A stretch of 64,000 bases of DNA from Spisula solida (Eukaryota; Mollusca; Bivalvia; Venerida; Mactridae): the NCBI GenBank assembly GCA_947247005.1, contig OX365948.1, forward strand, positions 310,001-374,000, given 5' to 3'. The notes under the pieces were generated by a model that did not search any database, was not told the DNA's origin, and saw only the letters and a program-made list of their open reading frames with translations. Each line of letters opens with the position of its first letter. Positions within the stretch are counted from its first letter, which is position 1. The position numbers were made by a program, and so were the translations under genes. This document shows positions 48,840 through 62,500 of this stretch, piece by piece.

Positions 48840-49265
48840 TCGTATTAAACTTTTCATGGTTGAAGTGTTGGTCGTATAGAGTTTTGAAAGTTAATACAGA
48901 TTTGGCTTGTATTTTATATTCAGGTAGCGAGTTCCACCGATTAAAGGCCCGAATGAATTTTGACGTATAACTTTTTTACATCTCTGTAGGTCAATTTTAA
49001 GTGAGTGTCAACAAGTTGGTAATTCAGTTCTGAATATAATATGTCCTTCAGTGGGAAGATCATCAGAGCCATGTATTATCTTAAACATTTGGATTTGGTC
49101 GTATACATCTAATTCTTCGGTATAACAGAGCGGTAAAGCGTAATTTGACTAGGTGTTCATGGTATGGTAAAACACTCAAATTCCACAACAACATGGTAGG
49201 ACGTCTCTTAATGTTTTCAACAGCGTGTACGCCTTGAACTTTGAAGATAGACATTAAATTTTGCT
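48840..49265 (-). mobile_element. LINE fragment, strongly decayed
   Basis: The minus strand reads AVENIKRRPTMLLWNLSVLP followed by YHEHLVKLRFTALLYRRIR. This matches the IENVQRRA...YEERL.KL...LKYRRMRGDMI region of LINE pol C termini, as in the element at 51985-53935. It is frame-broken and lacks the catalytic domain. Confidence 0.65.
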
Positions 49266-49484
49266 CAGTGCATTTTTGTCTCTGGATACTAAAATTTGGA
49301 TCCTGCATCGAAGTGTGATTGAAATAAACAGAAAGAAGATAATTGTATTCGGACAATTGTCGAATGAAATGCAATTGGCACTAGGAGAAATATTTCAATT
49401 TCAACTCATTACTGCTGACAATTGCTTTCCGATTATTATTGGCAGATGTCTGACGCCTGACAGGGGCAGACATACAATTATTTG

Positions 49485-50075
49485 AGAGACAGAGGTGTGA
49501 TACAAGGAATCCAGGTGCATTACCCTAGCTCATTCCGAATAGACTCCTTGGTTCTTTAACGTGCCTGGTGTACAGCACCATACATGCCATGTTTCGCAGA
49601 CCCCTTTGCGTGACATTGTTGATGGAAATGCAGGAGATTTCATCAAAATGCAGGAGATTTTCCTTGCTGAAACTTTAGACTTAAAACATTGAAGTTTATA
49701 AGCTGTTTTCACTTATCTTAATTTGATGACAATACCATGCATGCTTCATGTAGCAATTTAAACTAATATTTGTCATCATTTTCATAATGTAAACAAAAAA
49801 TGTCAGATTCCAGTTTGTCCATGAAATGCGTGACATTTGATAAATTGGCCTCTCATCATGCAGGAGTAGAGTCTCAAATGCAGGAGACTCACGCATGATG
49901 CAGGAGATCTGGCATATATGCAGCACAGATACAAGCGAGACTACCACTGGGTTTCCAACCAGTTCATCTCTAGTTGGGTGGGAAACACTGAAAAATGTCT
50001 CAGAAATGACCAAGGGACCTCTCGATCAGTAGTCAAGCGTGTTATCACTCGACCACTGTGCCACCCATAAATATA
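49485..50075 (+). mobile_element. SINE relic interrupted by a 330-bp insertion
   Basis: The left part (49485-49583: 'gtgatacaaggaatccaggt', 'gaatagactccttggttctt') and right part (about 49917-50075: 'caaccagttcatctctag', 'gtgggaaacactgaaaaatg', tRNA-like tail 'tcgaccactgtgccaccc') are contiguous in the related copy at 37075-37340. Here they are split by sequence rich in 'atgcaggaga' motifs. Confidence 0.55.
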
Positions 50076-50309
50076 GCAGAAAAGCAATTAGGCCTTTTCG
50101 ACTGGGCCATTTCGTGGAGCAGGTTTTAGTGTGGTTTAGAACCAGATTATAACTTGCTCCACAAAACAGCCCAACAGCAATGTCGCGAAAACGTATGACA
50201 AAAGAGTTTGGACGCATTTTGTTACATTTTTTATCATTATAAAGCGATCTGAGGATACAGTATGTTGAAGTTTAACATTTCTATGACTAATATTCGGTTA
50301 TTTACTCAC

Positions 50310-50400
50310 TGACAATGTGAAGGAAGGGCAAAATCCAGAGTTTCTCTGTTGACAGTGATAGGATATTTTACCTCCAACTGAAGAGCACTCTTCCGTGTTT
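50310..50400 (-). other. ZNG1: Probable 5' non-coding exon of ZNG1
   Basis: An excellent donor (TCA/gtgagt) ends a minus-strand exon at 50310. Splicing it to the acceptor at 44975 would give a leader joined to ACATAAAACA-ATG. The spliced frame is open for about 40 codons upstream of the ATG (for example LQLEVKYPITVNRETLDF) but contains no in-frame ATG, so it is taken as leader. The 5' boundary is unknown. Assignment to ZNG1 is inference. Confidence 0.4.
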
Positions 50401-50402
50401 CA

Positions 50403-50416
50403 TTTTCACGTGAAAA
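50403..50416. promoter_or_regulatory. Palindromic E-box / MiT-TFE-type M-box in presumed shared promoter
   Basis: A perfect 14-bp palindrome TTTTCACGTGAAAA contains TCACGTGA, the preferred site of MITF/TFEB-type bHLH-Zip factors. It lies 40 nt upstream of the HPS6 start codon and close to the presumed ZNG1 first exon. Functional use is inferred. Confidence 0.45.
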
Positions 50417-50452
50417 ATTACAAAAATCGAGAATGAAATGAACTCTTAGAAG

Positions 50453-50512
50453 ATGTCACAACAATTCATGATAAACTCGTGTATATCGTGCTTGCCATTT
50501 AGCCGGACAAAG
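50453..50512 (+). CDS. HPS6: HPS6 exon 1 with start codon
   Basis: Reads MSQQFMINSCISCLPFSRTK, ending AAG/gtatct in phase 0, and joins LLREVFEF of the next exon. The join aligns with LSDLSAFGGAARLRELV of human HPS6. The ATG lies 40 nt after the E-box palindrome. An alternative first exon cannot be excluded. Confidence 0.6.
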
Positions 50513-53500
50513 GTATCTTGTCTAGTAAATGTGTGTACATACGAAGTTGAACCGCAGTTTATATTCGTTCTAAAAGTTTTCGAACTCTACATTCGTACCA
50601 AAACAATTCGAACGCAATTGTTCCTGTACATTACACTACAATCTTAAATAATTTCAGATTAAAACATTTTTATTATAGTTAATCAATGGATAACAGAGAT
50701 TTATCATTGAAAAGAAGCTACCTCAATTATCATACAGAAAAAGAAATGTTTTGTCAACGTTGCTTCAAATTTTGCGTGCTACATTTTGGCGCCATAATCA
50801 GGAGCTCGTTGACTAACCAAGCCGTTTCCAAATTGCTGTACCGAGTGCTTTCCTACTCGTATGCAGTGGTATGCTACCAGCAAGCAGTGTTCGCTGATTG
50901 TCGTTTCTTTGCTAGTTTACACTTTGATGGGCGAGCGCTTCGGCAGTGCTCAATAGCATTTTGCTACGCAATGTTGTACTATTCTGCAAGCACTCGCAGG
51001 TAGCATATAAATTTTGACTTTGTCCACTTTTTTATTGAAGCAAGCCATTTCCTTGCACAGTGCTATCGAATGCGCGGTAGCGGTTTGGGCTCTACGGCAC
51101 TGTATTATCAAAGCATTTACGCTTGCGTTACTCAAGTTTTCCGTAAATATTGCGTACGTCGATAATATTTGCGCAAATACGTTTTTCTTATACATGTTCT
51201 AGTGTAAGTTTAGGCGTAATTCTACACAGAGTATGGTCAGAGTATTTACCGTAAATAGCAAATATGAACGAAATGACATGTTTTTGACACACACTGTTGA
51301 TTTTCGACCCTTGTTGTTATAGACTGTGATTAGCAATAAAAACATGTTTAATCATCAAAACTTATCAAACGTTTATGTATATAATTTATTCATTCTAGTT
51401 CCCTATAAATTGGTAATATTGTGGCCCGATCTACATTCAATATTCAATATTTTTACGTAAATATTACATGTATATATGCCACAACTTGTGATCGATTAGT
51501 AAAACGCACTTAGGAATTTGCGTAAGAGAAATATGTATACGTAGATTTAAGTAACATTTATGCAACGTTAGTAAAACAGTACCTAGATCTAGTAAAGTGT
51601 TACATTTACAGATCATCTGTAAATTTACACCATATAGATCTGTAAAATGATAGATTTTGTAATCTTTAAATTTACAGATTATGAAAATCAAAGTTAATTA
51701 TTTTAAGATTTAAACACTGATCCATGTTTATTTTAAAGGGGGTCGTTATGTATTGCACATATTATCGTTATCATGTAATATGTAAAGAAAGATGCATTCT
51801 ATTAATTTAGAAAATGAACAATATATCATTATAATATTATATACAATATTTCAAAGTCAATATTTTAGAAAATGGAGCACAAAAATGATTTACTTTCAAT
51901 ATTAAACTGATCACATGTTGTGTAACAATGCAGTTTAAAAAGCGTCAACCTGAGTGAATCAAGTTTCACCGTCATTTTCAGACTATTACCTTACCTACCT
52001 TATGTTACCTTATGTAGCTTCTGCACGCAGCACTGATGGGTGCTCTGTATGCAGCTCTTCGTTATTCTGATAGTACACAATACGTTTAACTTCCGGTGAT
52101 AGTTTATAATCCGCCTTAAAATCAAAACGTAGAGGATGGGATTTCCAGTAGTTGTCTAGCCTATTTTCGAACTGATGAATGTCCTTTAAATAATAATGTG
52201 TTCTGGAAGACTGTTCCATAAATCTACAACTCTTACTGTAAAGCTATTAAGTCTCAAGTCCTTATTGCATCTTACTTTTTCTAGCTTCAGGCTATTCCCT
52301 CTAGTAATTGAGATGTCACTAAGTTTGAAAATATCTCTAGTAACTTTGTCGTCATAAATTCCTTTCAATATTTTGAATGTTTCAATCATATCCCCTCTCA
52401 TCCTACGGTATTTCAATGTTGGAAGTTTCAGTTTACGCAATCTCTCTTCATATGTTAAATCTTTCATAGTTGGTAGCATTTTAGACGCTCTTCTTTGAAC
52501 ATTTTCAATAGCTTCAATGTCTTTTTTCTTATATGGAGACCATACACTACTTGCATATTCTAAATTTGGTCTGACCAGAGATTTGAATAAAAGTTTAAAC
52601 ATGCTATTATCCATGTAAGTAAATGACCTTCTCATAAGTCCAGCTATCTGGTTAGCTTTATTTATTTGTAGTTGAATATGTTTATCAAAATTCAGATGGT
52701 TGTCTATAGTTACACCTAGGTCCTTTTCAAAATCAACTGATTCCAGGGATGTAATTTCCCCATTATAAGTATTCATATGATATTTATTGTCAGTTGGACA
52801 ACAGTTCTGTTCTTGTTGTGAATGGATAACATCTTGCACTTTTCAGGATGAAATTTAAGCAACCATTTTGAACTCCAATCAAATAAGCTATTCAAATCAT
52901 TTTGTATAATAGATACATCCCTTTCAGAGGTTATCTGTCTATATAATTTGGTATCATCTGCGAACAAGTAGACATTTGAGTCAACACATTCCGGATATGA
53001 CAAATAATACTGGTCCGAGGACTGATCCCTGTGGAATACCACTAGTAACGTTATGGAGGCTAGAAACAGATCCATTTACTTGAACACATTGTTTCCTCTC
53101 ATATTAGAAGTTCTTAACCCACTCACAAATGAAGGAGTTCAAACCATATGATTTCAGTTTCAGTAAAAGTCTAGTATGTGGCACCTTATCGAATGCTTTC
53201 ATAAAATCCATGTATACTGAATTTACAACACCACCCTTATCAAGAATTTGCGTCCATTCATCCATTACTTTCAGAAGTTGCAATGAAGTTGATCTACCAC
53301 GGAGGAATCCAAATTGCTTGTCACTAAACAGTTTATTTTTGTCCATATGCGAAACAATCCTTTCACGCATAAGTTTTTCCATTGTTTTACATAATATACT
53401 GGTTAAGCTGACAGGTCTGTAATTTGATGCAAGTTTTTTATCGCCCTTTTTGAATAACGCAGTAATTTTTGCTAATTTCCAAGAATCTGGAACAATTCCT

Positions 53501-56500
53501 GTCTCGTATGATTTTCTGAATATCATGCTTAAAGGTTCATCAATGATTTCACACAATTCCTTCAATACTTTAGGATGCATTTTATCAGGTCCCGGGGATT
53601 TAGAAATGTCCAAGCCTTTCAGTATTTTCCTAACTTCATGTCTGGTTATTTCAATGTCCCCACTATCATTAACGATATCTGGTTTGTCTGGTAAGTCCGA
53701 CACAGACAGAATATCCTCATTAGTAAATACACTAGTGAAGAAGTCAGCTAAAACTTCAGCCTTTTCCTGGTCACTACTCGCTATTTTAGTCTCCACTCCA
53801 CTTTTCACATGTAGTTCAGATATCCCACTTCGATTCTTTCTTTTAGAATTAACAAACTTCCAGAAATTTTTGCAATTCACTTTTGCTGACTCGGCCACTT
53901 GTCGTTCTTTACGCTTTTTTCGTTTCTAACGCAACGCTTCACTTTATTTCTCGCCTTGCAGTATTCCCTTTACCCAATTAATACCTCATTCAATATTTAC
54001 TGTGTACTTTCAGTTATTGAGAGAAGTGTTTGAATTTCGGACATTAGGTGAAGTCAGTCAGATTTGGTATGGACCAGGACATTTATTTGTATCCTTGGCA
54101 GGTGGGAAGCAGCTGCTGACATTTGATTGTAAAACTGTAGAATATATTCAGGTTTGTTACAATTATCCTTTACATAAGCTGTATATGTAGCATATCTATT
54201 GAGTACAATGGGTAACATTGTGAAAGCATTTCCTGTTGTGAATACACATGTACCCATGTTCACAGTTATTGTGAATACACATGTACCCATGTTCACAGTT
54301 ATTGTGAATACACATGTACCCATGTTCACAGTTATTGTGAATACACATGTACCCATGTTCACAGTCATTGTGAATACACATGTACCCATGTTCACAGTTA
54401 TTGTGAATACACATGTACCCATGTTCACAGTTATTGTGAATACACATGGACCTATGGTCACAATTGTTGTGAATACACATGTATCGATGTTCACAGTTAT
54501 TGTGAATACACATGTACCGATGTTCACAGTTATTGTGATTACACATGTACATATGTTCACAGTTATTGTGAATACACATGCACCTATGTTCACAGTTATT
54601 GTGAATGCACATGTACCTATGTTTACAGTTATTGTGAATGCACATGCACCTATGTTCACAGTTATTGTGAATGCACATGCACCTATGTTCACAGTTATTG
54701 TGAATACACATGTACCCATGTTCACAGTCATTGTGAATACACATGTACCCATGTTCACAGTTATTGTGAATACACATGTACATATGTTCACAGTTATTGT
54801 GAATACACATGTACCCATGTTCACAGTTATTGTGAATACACATGTACCCATGACGTTCACAGTTATTGTGAATACACATGTACCTATGTTCAGTGTAATA
54901 CTGGTATTATAATTGTATTGTTGTAAACTTACAATTTTAGGATGCAGAAACCCAAGGTTGTTTAGATCTCACCGAAGACAGTTGTATACTTAAAGTACTG
55001 TGGAAACCTCCGAATGTAGCTCTAGTGGTAAGAACACTGTATAATATTCTTAGACTGTGAATCAAGAGGTCACTGGTTTGAATCTAGGTCAGGACACTTG
55101 GCCACTTCTAAATACTTTTCAATGTTTCCTACAAAACTAGAGATGAACTGGTTGGAAATCCAGAAGTAGTTTTATGTTTGAATTTCAATGCTGTACACTG
55201 GGCACCTTAAAAAACCAAGGATTCTGAAATGTTAATGATGTGATGCCTATTTCAGTGTTTTATTACATCATGATGACATCAATATCGATGACACACCATC
55301 AAAGTCAATCTACTTCTCCTATTCAAGTACACACTCCCAGTATGAGGCATTTTTTACAGTTGGGTTTGGTGCAAAGGTTTAAATGAAGTAATCATTGCTG
55401 AATGTAATAGAAAGATGTTAGAGCAAAAAGTTCAGACAGTTAGCAGTGATGCTCAGTATCTAGGGCTTGCTGTACATATAACTGCAGATTTCCTGAAAGT
55501 TTCGAAGGATTGTCCAGACTGACAAAGGTTAAATATCTGTTAGACATACACCATATCATTCAGACAAAGACAGCTAAATAAACAAAATATAAACAGGTGC
55601 AAAACATTTTGACTTCTCCTGGTTGACAGTGTCAGGTAGAATTCCAGTTTGCTGACAGACTGTCCAGCCAAATCTGTAAACATCAGATCACAAAATGGTC
55701 TTTGTTGACAAGTTAAAAATCATTGCCAATTATAGGATAGGAGATAGCATTGATGGTTTTATAGGAGATAGCATTGATGGTTTTATAGGAGATAGCATTG
55801 ATGGTTTTATAGGAGATAGCATTGATGGTTTTATAGGAGATAGCATTGATGGTTTTATAGGAGATAGCATTGATGGTTTTATAGAAGATAGCATTGATGG
55901 TTTTATAGGAGATAGCATTGATGGTTTTATAGGAGATAGCATTGATGGTTTTATAGAAGATACCATTGATGGTTTTATAGGAGATAGCATTGATGGTTTT
56001 ATAGGAGATAGCATTGATGGTTTTATAGGAGATAGCATTGATGGTTTTATAGGAGATACCATTGATGGTTTTATAGTAGATACCATTGATGGTTTTATAG
56101 GAGATAGCATTGATGGTTTTATAGGAGATAGCATTGATGGTTTTATAGGAGATAGCATTGATGGTTTTATAGGAGATAGCATTGATGGTTTTTGCTCACT
56201 GGTTTTGATATACAGGGTGTCCCAAAAACCGGGGACCTACCTAAAACCCTTATAACTTATTTCATTTTTAATGAATTTGACCGTTCTGTTGTGAGAGTGT
56301 GTAAAAGTGATCTCTTCTTCTAAAATAGGTACTTATTAATATGTTTTGCTTTCAAACAGGAAGTGACATCATCATTTTAGCGTGAATTCCTGGGTTTTTT
56401 TTGCTGACTTACGTGGAAAATGTCATCATTTGATAAGACATTGTTGTCTGAGTACTCATTTCAAGAAAGCAAGGTTTTAAAGACACAGAATTGAAGAAAA

Positions 56501-59500
56501 TCTTGTGTAAAGCGAAAAATATTGCAATGAAATAATGAAAGCGGGGGAAAGTGGTTAGTTTACTAAATACAAGGGAAGTAGGCAACCGTCAAAATATCCT
56601 TAACAATCACCAAAGAAGCAAAATATAAATATTAATTTATTAATATTGAGAAAAATCAAGAAGAAAGCTTAGTAAGAAGCAAGAGTAATGAGGTGAACTT
56701 TTGTTTAAATTAACAGTTCATAGATATATATCAGAGTCATATAATGTGTCAGAAATTATAACAAAGCAGAAACCACTTATTTTAACACATTAGCAGCAAA
56801 AAGAGGATACATTAGCAAGAAAGTACTGACATTTGACCTCATACTAGATATAGCTCAGATAGGAGCCATAAAGTGAATTTGTTTGCTGTACATGATGAAC
56901 ATTAGTGTATGCAGATCCATTATCCTTGACTATGGGACACCTGAGTTGTCATTTGGGATTAGCATGTGAATCTATCTCTATGAACACGTTAAAATTCTTG
57001 TTCACTGTAATACTATGCTAATATACCAAAACATGTGATTGAAAACAAGGGAGGTAACTCAGGGTATTGAACTAAATAATCACAATCATGGTGCAGGTAT
57101 TTTGAACTGTGTTCATCCCTTAATGTTTTGTCATATTGACAATGTGTTACAGATAAAAGAGACAAAGTTACGAATGTTTAACCTAGATCCCCATTTTTTT
57201 GGAACACCCTGTAGGTGGTGGTCTTCATTTGCAGGTAAGCTCAAGTTGGACTGTACAGTGAACTCTTGTTATCTCAAACTTGCTTATATCCAATTTTTGG
57301 TTATGTCAAAGTTTTTTTCAAGTCCCAATTTTTCTCCTTTTTTGTCTTTATGAAATCTCGAGACCTATCTCCAAGTTTCTGCTCGAATTTTTCATTATGT
57401 CAAATTATTTTTTGGTCCCGATTAACTTATTCGCACTTTAAATCTATAGTCCATCTCGAAGTCGGTTCAAAGTCTGATTGTATCCGATTAGCATCAAATG
57501 TTTTTCACAACTCGCCAGCTTGAAATCATCGCTTTACCTGTAATTCTTGCGCCTTCCATAGTTGAACAATTATTTGTTTGCAACAATTTACGCAAACATG
57601 TCATGAAAATTTGAGTTGTGTCCAAATTTCAATAAACCCGTCATCTCAAACAATTGTTTGTAAAAATAATAATTAAAGTCAATATTAGGAACATGATTAA
57701 TACATGACTTGTACATACATATCAAATCAAGCTTTTCTCAGGAATATGTAGTTCTTACAACATAACAAAATGTCGGCGACCCATAAATATGACAGAAACT
57801 AGAAAACTGGCAGCTTCGAAAACTGGCAATCTCGAATTTTCATTATGACGAAATAATTTCCAATTTGAGATAACAAGAGTTGACTGTATATACTGGGCTT
57901 TGTCTTTCAGGTATTTGAAGATGGTGTTATATTATTTTGGACCTACAGGGCTGATAATGTCTGGAAACAGCAAACTATGCATAGACTGTGCCATGGTCAC
58001 ATGACGAGTGTTGTTGACGTCTGCTTCAATATATCCCAGAATGCACTGTACTGGTGTCAGCAAGATGTTTCTGACAATGGAAAAATATCTTATTCAATAC
58101 GCAAGCGACTTATTATTGAAGGTAAAGTTTTTATACCATACAATATTTTTGGTTTACTTTTATGGCTTTAAATGATCTATCATATTGCATGCCTTTAAAA
58201 AGCCTCCAAAGACAAAATGTAGATTGACAATTAAATTAACTTTTACTTCATACTTTACGTCTATTATTTACAGACTTGTATTTTTCTAGATGTATTTTAC
58301 CAGCTGTATTTTACTAGATGTATATGAAACCATTATCACCCTGAAGCATCAACAAAGACACAGCAACAAAGACACAGCAACAAAGACCCAGCAACAAAGA
58401 CACAGCAACAAAGACACAGCAACAAAGACACAGCAACAAAGACACAACAATAGTTTCGGCAACTTAACATGTTGACAACCTACACCATTAGATAGCTTTG
58501 CTTTGTAAATACAGCAACATGGGCCTATACTAATAGATAGCTTTGCTTTGTAAATACCGAAACGTTGGCCTATACCATTAGATAGCTTTGCTTTGTAAAT
58601 ATGGAAACATTGGCCTATACCATTAGATAGCTTTGCTTTGTAAATATGGGAACATTGGCCTATACCATTAGATAGCTCTGCTTTGTAAATATGGGAACAT
58701 TGGCCTATACCATTAGATAGCTTTGCTTTGTAAATATGGGAACATTGGCCTATACCATTAGATAGCTTTGCTTTGTAAATATGGGAACATTGGCCTATAC
58801 CATTAGATAGCTTTGCTTTGTAAATATGGGAACATTGGCCTATACCATTAGATAGCTCTGCTTTGTAAATATGGGAACATTGGCCTATACCATTAGATAG
58901 CTTTGCTTTGTAAATACCGAAACATTGGCCTATACCATTAGATAGCTTTGCTTTGTAAATACGGAAACTTTGGCTTACGCCATTAGATAGCATTGCTTTG
59001 TGAATACGGAAACATTGGCCTATACCATTAGATAGCTTTGCTTTGTGAATACGGAAACGTTGGCCTATACCATTAGATAGCTTTGCTTTGTAATTACGGA
59101 AACATTGGCCTATACCATTAGATAGCTTTGCTTTGTAAATATGGGAACATTGGCCTATACCATTAGATAGCTTTGCTTTGTAAATATGGGAACATTGGCC
59201 TATACCATTAGATAGCTTTGCTTTGTAAATATGGAAACATTGGCCTATACAATTAGATAGCTTTGCTTTGTAAATATGGGAACATTGGCCTATACCATTA
59301 GATAGCTTTGCTTTGTAAATATGGGAACATTGGCCTATACCATTAGATAGCTCTGCTTTGTAAATATGGGAACATTGGCCTATACCATTAGATAGCTTTG
59401 CTTTGTAAATACCGAAACATTGGCCTATACCATTAGATAGCTTTGCTTTGTAAATACGGAAACATTGGCTTACGCCATTAGATAGCATTGCTTTGTGAAT

Positions 59501-62500
59501 ACGGAAACATTGGCCTATACCATTAGATAGCTTTGCTTTGTGAATACGGAAACGTTGGCCTATACCATTAGATAGCTTTGCTTTGTAATTACGGAAACAT
59601 TGGCCTATACCATTAGATAGCTTTGCTTTGTAAATACGGAAACATTGGCCTATACCATTAGATAACTTTGCTTTGTAAATACGGAAACATTGGCTTACGC
59701 CATTAGATAGCATTGCTTTGTGAATACGGAAACATTGGCCTATACCATTAGATAGCTTTGCTTTGTGAATACGGAAACATTGGCCTATACCATTAGATAG
59801 CATTGCTTTGTGAATACGGAAACATTGGCCTATACCATTAGATAGCATTGCTTTGTGAATACGGAAACATTGGCCTATACCATTAGATAGCTTTGCTTTG
59901 TGAATACGGAAACATTGGCCTATACCATTAGATAGCTTTGCTTTGTGAATACGGAAACATTGGCCTATATCATTAGATAGCTTTGCTTTGTAAATACGGA
60001 AACATTGGCCTATACCATTAGATAGCTTTGCTTTGTAAATACGGAAACATTGGCCTATACCATTAGATAGCTTTGCTTTGTAAATACGGAAACATTGGCC
60101 TATACCATTAGATAGCTTTGCTTGGTAAATATGGAAACATTGGCTTACACCATTAGATAGCATTGCTTTGTAAATACCGAAATATTGGCCTATACCATTA
60201 GATAGCTTTGCTTTGTAAATACGGAAACATTGGCCTATACCATTTGATAGCTTTGCTTTGTAAATGCCAAAACGTAGGCCTATACCATCAGATAGCTCTG
60301 CTTCATAAATACCTAACGTCAGTCTATTATAAGTGTTGATGAGCTGTACTTGCATTGATCGTGCGGCTATATTACATTTTGGTGTTTTAGTAGATAGATA
60401 TATTTATTAAATACAATAAATAAATATGTGGAACAACTAAAACAACAGATCTGATTTTCAATTTTTTTATGCCTCCCTTTCGATAGATGGGGAGGCATAT
60501 AGTGATTCACCTGTCCGCCTGTTTGTCCGTTCGTCCGTCCTGGTTAACCCAAATTGACAGTTTCTTCTAGCATTATTATGGCTTGCTACAAAGCTTCCAT
60601 ACTTGCATGGATGTTGTATATGAACACTCTCCACACGCCTGTATCACCTGACCTCATTTTGACCTTCTCCTTGACCTAATTTTGGACTTAGACTTATTGA
60701 AGGGCCAAATTCTTGGTTAACCCAAATTGACTGTTTCTTCTAGCATTAATATGGCTTGCTACAGAGCTTTCATACTTGCATGGATGTTGTATATGAACAC
60801 TCTCTACAGGCCTGTATCACCTGACCCCATTTTGACCTTTACCTTGACCTAATTTTGGACTTAGACATATTGAAGGGTCAAAATCCTGGTTAACCCAAAT
60901 TGACCGTTTCTTCTAGCATTATTATGGCTTGCTACAAAGCTTCCATACTTGCATGGATGTTGTATAGGAACACTCTCCACACACCTGTATCATTTGACGC
61001 CATTTCGATCTTCACCTTGACCTAATTTGGACTTATTGGAGGGCCAAATTCTTGGTTAACCCAAATTGACCGTTTCTTCTAGCATTAATATGGCTTGCTA
61101 CAGAGCTTTCATACTTGCATGGATGTTGTATACGAACACTCTCCCCACGCCTTTATTACCTGACCCCAATTGAACCTTCACCTTGACCTAATTTTGGACT
61201 TATTAAGCGTCTAATTCTTGGTTAACCTAAATTGACAGTATCGTTTTACATCATGTCCATCATGGCGTTGCCTTAAAACTTGGCATACTTGTTTACCATC
61301 ATAAGCCCCTTACATTATCAAAGCCATGTAACACTATCCAACATTATTACAGAATAATGGCCCCTGATTGCCTTAGCTTTTTATGGGCAAGGCTTCCATG
61401 GGGGCATAAGCGTTTATTGAACGCAGTCTTGTTTCCACCAACATTACAGCTTTACACTTAAAGCCACATTAGACCTTAAACAGGTTTTCAAAAAGCAATA
61501 ATTTGGAAACCTATATGAAGAGCCATGGATTGTAAGCACTTAAGTTGAATCCCAAAGGTGGAAAACACCATAACATGGAAGAAAACGAAATACAACCTCC
61601 AGTTGGTTTGTTTACAAAATAATGAATTCTAAAAAAAATGCACAATTTATAATCTATGGGAATCAACTCTTGCAAAATTAGTATTTTAGTAGTGTCATCC
61701 ATACATTTTACTAAATGTGATTTTTGCCATACTATTTTGACAGATTCATTTAACATTCTGTCGTCTATTATTGGTCATTTGTGAAGAAAACAATTCCTTG
61801 TTATTAGTCTATTTACTCGCTGATCGGAAAAAAGGTCTTTGGAGAGATAATGTGGCTTTAACCTTCATCAGGGTAATACATGAAAGGTATATTCTATGTC
61901 TAGATGAGGATCACAGGGATGTTATGAAGCTTGGCACCATGATCAACATTATAACAGAATGTCACAACTCCAGCATCTATCCCATGGGTCATGGTATCGT
62001 TCTCATTACTCGGTATGTCATAGTTTTAACTTCTTACTCTACCTCTCATATTTTCATGATATATGATATGAATATTCTTTTGCTATAGTGTAATACAGTC
62101 TAACCTGTCTTAAATGGCCAGTCAAACATGTAGGATACAACAAATATGACTGATTAAAGCAGTTGGTTGGTTCCTAGTAACACACCTCTTACTGTAGCAT
62201 TCACTGATTGGTCAATAGTGACATACCTCTAAATATAGCATTTACTGATTGGTCGATAGTGCCACACCTCTTAAATAAAGCATTATCAGAGAAATATAAA
62301 CTGTGATTGATAATAAGTTTGTGCAAACAATCTTAATAAGGTGTTAAGTGTTTGCACCTCAACATTGCAAAGTAACAGATCAAACTAATAATCATTTACA
62401 AGATTATTAATAATTTTGCAAAATGCACAATCAAATAAAAAACGAAATTTCAAAGTACAAATACTTTGAACAGAATATTGAAGAGTGATGATGAGATACG

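Noticed and set aside
50686..51003. 105-codon frame as an alternative HPS6 first exon
   Set aside because: No similarity to the HPS6 N terminus and no suitable phase-0 donor recognised; 50453-50512 fits better.
54054..54912. Overlapping frames of 227-268 codons on both strands
   Set aside because: All come from the 33-bp array in HPS6 intron 2; frames stay open because the period is a multiple of three.
55695..56255. 186-codon (GDSIDGFI)n frame and its minus-strand counterpart
   Set aside because: 24-bp array artefact inside an intron.
58349..60355. 668-codon minus-strand open frame
   Set aside because: Produced wholly by a 45-bp tandem array (period divisible by three) antisense within an HPS6 intron; no family features.
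61771..61903. Longer version of HPS6 exon 5 starting further upstream
   Set aside because: A phase-compatible acceptor exists at 61812, but the added residues do not align with HPS6, and the acceptor at 61902-61903 gives near-human spacing.
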